From: Ideonella livida
Lineage (GTDB): Bacteria; Pseudomonadota; Gammaproteobacteria; Burkholderiales; Burkholderiaceae_C
Direction: 5' to 3'
Length of the DNA stretch: 64,000 nt
NCBI RefSeq assembly: GCF_010499455.1
Contig: NZ_JAAGOH010000023.1
Coordinates: forward strand, 1 to 64,000
The notes under the pieces are model-generated. The model saw nothing but the letters and a program-made list of their open reading frames with translations. It was not told the DNA's origin and did no database searches. Position numbers and translations under genes: made by a program. This document shows, piece after piece, positions 60,091 through 64,000 of the stretch. Position 1 is the first letter of the stretch. Each line of letters begins with the position of its first letter.

Positions 60091-61155
60091 ATGAAGACCT
60101 ATCGCATCGCCACCATTCCCGGAGACGGCATCGGCAAGGAGGTGGTGCCCGCCGGGCGGCAGGTGCTGGAGGCCCTGGCCCGCAGCAGCCAGCGCTTTGC
60201 CTTTGCCTTCGAGGACTTCGACTGGGGCGGCGACTACTACCGCCAGCATGGCGTGATGATGCCGGCCGACGGCCTGGACGCGCTGCGCGGCCAGGACGCC
60301 ATCCTCTTCGGCTCCGCCGGCGACCCGCAGATCCCTGACCACATCACGCTGTGGGGCCTGCGCCTGAAGATCTGCCAGGGCTTTGACCAGTACGCCAACG
60401 TGCGGCCCACCCGCATCCTGCCCGGCATCGACGCCCCGCTCAAGCGCTGCCGGCCCGAGGACCTGAACTGGGTCATCGTGCGCGAGAACTCCGAAGGCGA
60501 GTACTCGGGCGTGGGCGGCCGCGTGCACCAGGGCCACCCCATCGAGGCCGCCACCGACGTGACCATGATGACCCGCGTGGGCGTGGAGCGCGTGATGCGC
60601 TTTGCCTTCAAGCTGGCGCAGAGCCGCCCGCGCAAGCAGCTCACCGTCATCACCAAGAGCAACGCCCAGCGCCACGCCATGGTGATGTGGGACGAGATCG
60701 CCGCCCAGATCGCCGCCGAGTTCCCGGATGTGAAGTGGGACAAGGAGATCGTCGACGCCGCCACCGCCCGCATGGTCAACCGCCCGGCCTCGCTGGACAC
60801 CATCGTGGCCACCAACCTGCATGCCGACATCCTGAGCGACCTGGCCGCCGCGCTGGCCGGCAGCCTGGGCATCGCGCCCACCGGCAACATCGACCCCGAG
60901 CGCCGCTACCCCAGCATGTTCGAGCCCATCCACGGCTCGGCCTTCGACATCATGGGCCAGGGCCTGGCCAACCCGGTGGGCACCTTCTGGAGCTGCGTGA
61001 TGCTGCTGGAGCACCTGGGCGAGGCCGAGGCCGCCGCCCAGCTCATGCGCGCCATCGAGCAGGTCACGGCCGACGTGTCCCTGCACACCCGGGACCTGGG
61101 CGGCCGTGCCACCACGGCGCAAGTGACCGAGGCGGTCTGCCGCCTGCTGGCCTGA
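60091..61155 (+). CDS. ttuC: Tartrate dehydrogenase/decarboxylase
   Basis: 354 residues. Isocitrate/isopropylmalate dehydrogenase fold: IATIPGDGIGKEVVPAG at the N-terminus, RENSEGEYSGVGGR, KSNAQRHAMVMWDE, and MFEPIHGSAFDIMGQGLANP at the NAD and substrate site. Wording and length are those of TtuC rather than LeuB. Oxidises tartrate or malate with NAD+ and a divalent metal. Next genes are a dicarboxylate symporter and a glycerate kinase, as expected for tartrate use. Confidence 0.9.
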   Translation: MKTYRIATIPGDGIGKEVVPAGRQVLEALARSSQRFAFAFEDFDWGGDYYRQHGVMMPADGLDALRGQDAILFGSAGDPQIPDHITLWGLRLKICQGFDQYANVRPTRILPGIDAPLKRCRPEDLNWVIVRENSEGEYSGVGGRVHQGHPIEAATDVTMMTRVGVERVMRFAFKLAQSRPRKQLTVITKSNAQRHAMVMWDEIAAQIAAEFPDVKWDKEIVDAATARMVNRPASLDTIVATNLHADILSDLAAALAGSLGIAPTGNIDPERRYPSMFEPIHGSAFDIMGQGLANPVGTFWSCVMLLEHLGEAEAAAQLMRAIEQVTADVSLHTRDLGGRATTAQVTEAVCRLLA

Positions 61156-61324
61156 GCCGCTGCGCTGCTGATCGGCCGCGGATCGGCTGATCGGCCAAGC
61201 CCCTTCCTCCCCCTGACTGCCGCGGCCCGCCTGGGGCCGCACCCGGTCGCCGCCGCGCCCAGACGCGGCGGTGCGGGCGCGCTCGCGCCTGCACCACGAC
61301 CCCCCTCCCACGGAGACCCTCCCC
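61156..61324 (+). other. Intergenic region ttuC-dctA
   Basis: 169 bases rich in C and G. A start at the ATG of 61325 is preceded by GGAGACC. No clear terminator or separate promoter was seen, so dctA may be read from the ttuC promoter. Confidence 0.4.
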
Positions 61325-62710
61325 ATGCGCCGCCTTCTTGGCAAGCTCTACGTCCAGGTCCTCATCGGCGTGAGCGCCGGTGTCCTGCTGGGCCTGTTCG
61401 CCCCCCAGCTCGGCACCGACCTCAAGCCCCTGGGCGACGCCTTCATCCGCCTCATCAAGATGGTGTTCGCCCCGGTGATCTTCGCCACCGTGGTGCTGGG
61501 CATCGCCCGCATGGAGAACATGAAGGAGCTGGGCCGCGTGGGCGCCCGGGCGCTGATCTACTTCGAGGTCCTGTCCACCTTCGCCCTGCTGTTGGGGCTG
61601 GTGGTGGTGAACCTGGTGCAGCCCGGCGTGGGCATGAATGTGGACGCCAGCCAGCTCGACACCAAGGCCATTGCCAACTACACCGCGGCCGCGGCCAAGC
61701 CCACCGGCACGGTGGACTTTCTGCTGAACCTGGTGCCCATCAGCGTGGTGGACGCGCTGGCCAAGAACGACATCCTGCAGATCCTGGTCTTTGCCACCTT
61801 CTTTGGCGTGGCCCTGTCGCAGCTGGGTTCGCGCGCCAAGCCGGTGGTGGACTTCCTGGAGGCCTTCACCCACGCCATCTTCGCGGTGGTCAACATGGTC
61901 ATGCGACTGGCGCCGCTGGCCGCCTTTGGCGCCATGTCCTTCACCATCGGCAAGTACGGCCTGGGCGCCATCGTGCAGCTGGGCCAGCTCATGGCCACCA
62001 TGTACCTCACCTGCTTCCTGTTCGTGACGCTGGTGCTGGGGGCGATTGCACGCTGGTGCGGCTTCAGCCTGTGGCGCTTCCTGCGCTACATCCGCGACGA
62101 GCTGTTCACCGTGCTGGGCACCAGCTCCTCGGAGTCGGTGGTGCCGCAGCTGATGCGCAAGCTGGAGCGCGCCGGCATCTCCAAGCCGGTGGTGGGCCTG
62201 GTCGTGCCCTCGGGCCTGACCTTCAACCCCGACGGCCAGTGCATCTACTACACCATGGCCGCCATCTTCGTGGCCCAGGCCACCAACACCCCGCTCACGC
62301 TGACCGACCAGCTGGTGGTGCTGGGCGTGCTGCTGCTCACCTCCAAGGGCTCGGCGGGCGTCACCGGCTCGGGCTTCATCACGCTGGCCGCCACGCTGGC
62401 CTCCATGGGCAAGATCCCGGTGGCCGGCATGGTGCTGCTGCTGGGCGTGGACCGCTTCATGTCCGAGGCCCGCGCCATCACCAACACCATCGGCAACGCC
62501 GTGGGCACGGTGGCCATCGCCCGCTGGGTGGGCGCGGTGGACCGCGAGCAGCTGCAGCGCGCCCTGGACGGCCAGCTGCCCGACGATACCGATGCCGCTG
62601 CCCCCACGGCCGCATCCGGCGCCGCCCCGTCCTTTGAACCTGCCGCTCCGGTGGGCGAGGCGGGCCTGGCCGATGCTGCGCCCACCGCAGCCCTGGCGGC
62701 CCGTGCCTGA
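61325..62710 (+). CDS. dctA: DctA-type C4-dicarboxylate:cation symporter
   Basis: 461 residues. Glutamate-transporter fold: [56 protein letters not shown] (reentrant Ser-rich loop), [21 protein letters not shown] and [19 protein letters not shown] are all present. The C-terminal 60 residues are an Ala/Pro-rich tail longer than usual. Imports succinate, malate or, given the neighbours, tartrate. Confidence 0.92.
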   Translation: MRRLLGKLYVQVLIGVSAGVLLGLFAPQLGTDLKPLGDAFIRLIKMVFAPVIFATVVLGIARMENMKELGRVGARALIYFEVLSTFALLLGLVVVNLVQPGVGMNVDASQLDTKAIANYTAAAAKPTGTVDFLLNLVPISVVDALAKNDILQILVFATFFGVALSQLGSRAKPVVDFLEAFTHAIFAVVNMVMRLAPLAAFGAMSFTIGKYGLGAIVQLGQLMATMYLTCFLFVTLVLGAIARWCGFSLWRFLRYIRDELFTVLGTSSSESVVPQLMRKLERAGISKPVVGLVVPSGLTFNPDGQCIYYTMAAIFVAQATNTPLTLTDQLVVLGVLLLTSKGSAGVTGSGFITLAATLASMGKIPVAGMVLLLGVDRFMSEARAITNTIGNAVGTVAIARWVGAVDREQLQRALDGQLPDDTDAAAPTAASGAAPSFEPAAPVGEAGLADAAPTAALAARA

Positions 62711-62723
62711 GGAGGCCTGCCCG

Positions 62724-64000
62724 ATGGCCCACGCCAGCGCTCCCGCCGCCCAACCCGCTGACACCCCCACCGCCGGCCCCGCCCTGCGCGCACTGCTGCG
62801 CGACATGTTCGACGCCGCCGTGGCCGCTGCCCAGCCCGAGCGCTGCCTGCCCCCGCACCTGCCGGCGCCCCCGCGGGGCCGCCTGGTGGTCATCGGCGCA
62901 GGCAAGGCCTCGGCGGCCATGGCCCAGGCGGTGGAGCGGCACTGGCCCGGCCCGCTCAGCGGCCTGGTCGTCACCCGCTACGGCTACGGCGCGCCCTGCG
63001 AGCGCATCGAGGTGGTGGAGGCCGCGCACCCGGTGCCCGACGCCGCCGGCCAGGCCGCCGCGCAGCGCCTGCTGCAGACCGTGCAGGGCCTGAGCGCCGA
63101 CGACCTGGTGCTGTGCCTGATCTCCGGCGGCGGCTCGGCCCTGCTGCCCCTGCCGGCGCCGGGCCTGAGCCTGGCCGACCTGCAGGGCCTCAACCAGGCG
63201 CTGCTGGCCAGCGGCGCCAGCATCAGCGAGATGAACTGCGTGCGCCGCCACCTCTCGGCCGTGCAGGGCGGGCGGCTGGCGGCGGCCTGCGCCCCGGCCC
63301 GGGTGCTCAACCTGCTGCTGTCCGACGTGCCGGGCGATGACCCGGCCGACATCGCCTCGGGCCCCACCGTGCCTGACGCCAGCACCTGCGCCGACGCCCT
63401 GGCCCTGCTGCGCCGCTACCGCGTGCCCGTGCCCCCGGCCGCCTGGGCCCTGCTGGAGAGCGGTGCCGGCGAGACCCTCAAGCCCGGCGACCCGCGCCTG
63501 CCCCCCATCGAGACCCGCTTCATCGCCACGCCGCAGGCCTCGCTGGAGGCGGCGGCGGCGGTGGCCCGCCGGGCCGGCTGGCCGGTGCACATCCTGGGCG
63601 ACGCCATCGAAGGCGAATCGCGCGAGGTGGCCCGCACCCTGGCTGGCCTGACCCGCCAGGTGGCCCTGCGGGGCCAGCCCTTCACGCCGCCCTGCGTGCT
63701 GCTGTCAGGCGGCGAGACCACGGTGAGCCTGCGCGGCCAAGGCCAGGGCGGCCGCAATGTGGAGTTCCTGCTGGCCCTGGCCGTGGCGCTGCAGGGCCTG
63801 CCCGGCGTGCATGCCCTGGCCGCCGACACCGACGGCGTGGACGGCCAGGCCGAGATCGCCGGCGCCTTCCTGGCCCCCGACACCCTGGCCCGCGCCTGGG
63901 CCCTGGGCCTGCACCCGCGCCAGCGCCTGGACGACAACGACGGCCACGGCTTCTTCGGCGCCCTGGGTGACGCCCTGGTCACCGGCCCCACCCGCACCAA
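62724..64000 (+). CDS. ttuD: Glycerate kinase / hydroxypyruvate reductase-annotated TtuD, 3' end outside window
   Basis: About 425 residues are visible from the ATG after GGAGG; the end is cut by the window edge. GRLVVIGAGKASAAMAQAVE, VLCLISGGGSALLPLPAPG and LLSGGETTVSLRGQGQGGRNVEFLLALA are the MOFRL/glycerate 2-kinase motifs, with AADTDGVDGQAEIAGAF near the visible end. Older databases call this family hydroxypyruvate reductase. It would phosphorylate glycerate formed from tartrate. Starts 13 bases after the dctA stop. Confidence 0.88.
   Translation, partial: MAHASAPAAQPADTPTAGPALRALLRDMFDAAVAAAQPERCLPPHLPAPPRGRLVVIGAGKASAAMAQAVERHWPGPLSGLVVTRYGYGAPCERIEVVEAAHPVPDAAGQAAAQRLLQTVQGLSADDLVLCLISGGGSALLPLPAPGLSLADLQGLNQALLASGASISEMNCVRRHLSAVQGGRLAAACAPARVLNLLLSDVPGDDPADIASGPTVPDASTCADALALLRRYRVPVPPAAWALLESGAGETLKPGDPRLPPIETRFIATPQASLEAAAAVARRAGWPVHILGDAIEGESREVARTLAGLTRQVALRGQPFTPPCVLLSGGETTVSLRGQGQGGRNVEFLLALAVALQGLPGVHALAADTDGVDGQAEIAGAFLAPDTLARAWALGLHPRQRLDDNDGHGFFGALGDALVTGPTRT

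Noticed and set aside
1-64000. tRNA, rRNA, CRISPR arrays, insertion sequences, prophage genes
   Set aside because: None seen by eye; no transposase or integrase-like protein and no direct-repeat array with spacers.

Overview
The window looks like a chromosome segment of a high-GC betaproteobacterium of the order Burkholderiales, most likely near Comamonadaceae or the Ideonella/Rubrivivax/Aquincola group. The support is the very GC-rich coding sequence, three Bug-type tripartite-tricarboxylate (TTT) receptors without membrane partners, a second IF-1 copy, gentisate and phenylacetyl-CoA catabolic operons, and CG-rich intergenic hairpins typical of this order. The assignment rests on gene content only. 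No rRNA, tRNA, CRISPR array, insertion sequence or phage gene was seen. About 57 protein genes are called, and nearly every stretch over 300 bases is coding.

Left part (1-9.4 kb). A cysteine tryptophylquinone (CTQ) oxidase of the LodA/GoxA type lies between the start of its LodB-like flavoprotein (cut by the window edge) and a VioB-like ferritin-fold protein. Next come a DMT exporter divergent from an AraC regulator, an aldo/keto reductase, an arsC-acr3 arsenic pair behind a palindromic operator but with no arsR nearby, and a secreted DUF1566 protein.

9.4-21 kb. One minus-strand operon reads acyl-CoA ligase, livG, livF, substrate-binding protein, livH, livM, acyl-CoA dehydrogenase. This is uptake plus CoA activation and first oxidation of an organic acid. 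It diverges from a hybrid PAS histidine kinase and an OmpR-type regulator that probably control it. LivF has Arg in place of the Walker A Lys.

21-31 kb. A GntR (FCD-type) regulator with a perfect 16-bp palindrome faces an operon of unassigned function: FAH-family hydrolase, AA_synth (DUF1185) protein, zinc-free MDR oxidoreductase, VOC protein with a metal triad, and a Bug receptor. Then come an AHSA1/SRPBCC protein and a minus-strand AtuA / AtuA-like / Bug / small secreted protein cluster under a divergent LysR.

31-42.5 kb. A small lipoprotein gene abuts, stop to stop, a 1371-residue RTX repeat protein built on a tandem duplication of a ~387-residue block. A Bug receptor and a complete 3-hydroxybenzoate-to-gentisate pathway follow (6-hydroxylase, gentisate dioxygenase, maleylpyruvate isomerase, fumarylpyruvate hydrolase) with a divergent MarR regulator. 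A secreted protein of unknown function then follows behind a structured leader.

42.5-52.8 kb. Envelope and housekeeping genes: acyltransferase-3, a solute-binding-like protein without a signal peptide, a SafE/UreH-like membrane protein, FUSC, and a YbaL-like antiporter with a 14-G tract upstream. These are followed by an extended IF-1 and a DUF2235 hydrolase fused to a PA-IL-like domain.

52.9-64 kb. The phenylacetyl-CoA epoxidase operon paaABCDE-paaZ sits behind a TetR/PaaR-type operator. Last is a LysR-controlled tartrate operon (tartrate dehydrogenase, DctA-type symporter, glycerate kinase), cut by the right edge.
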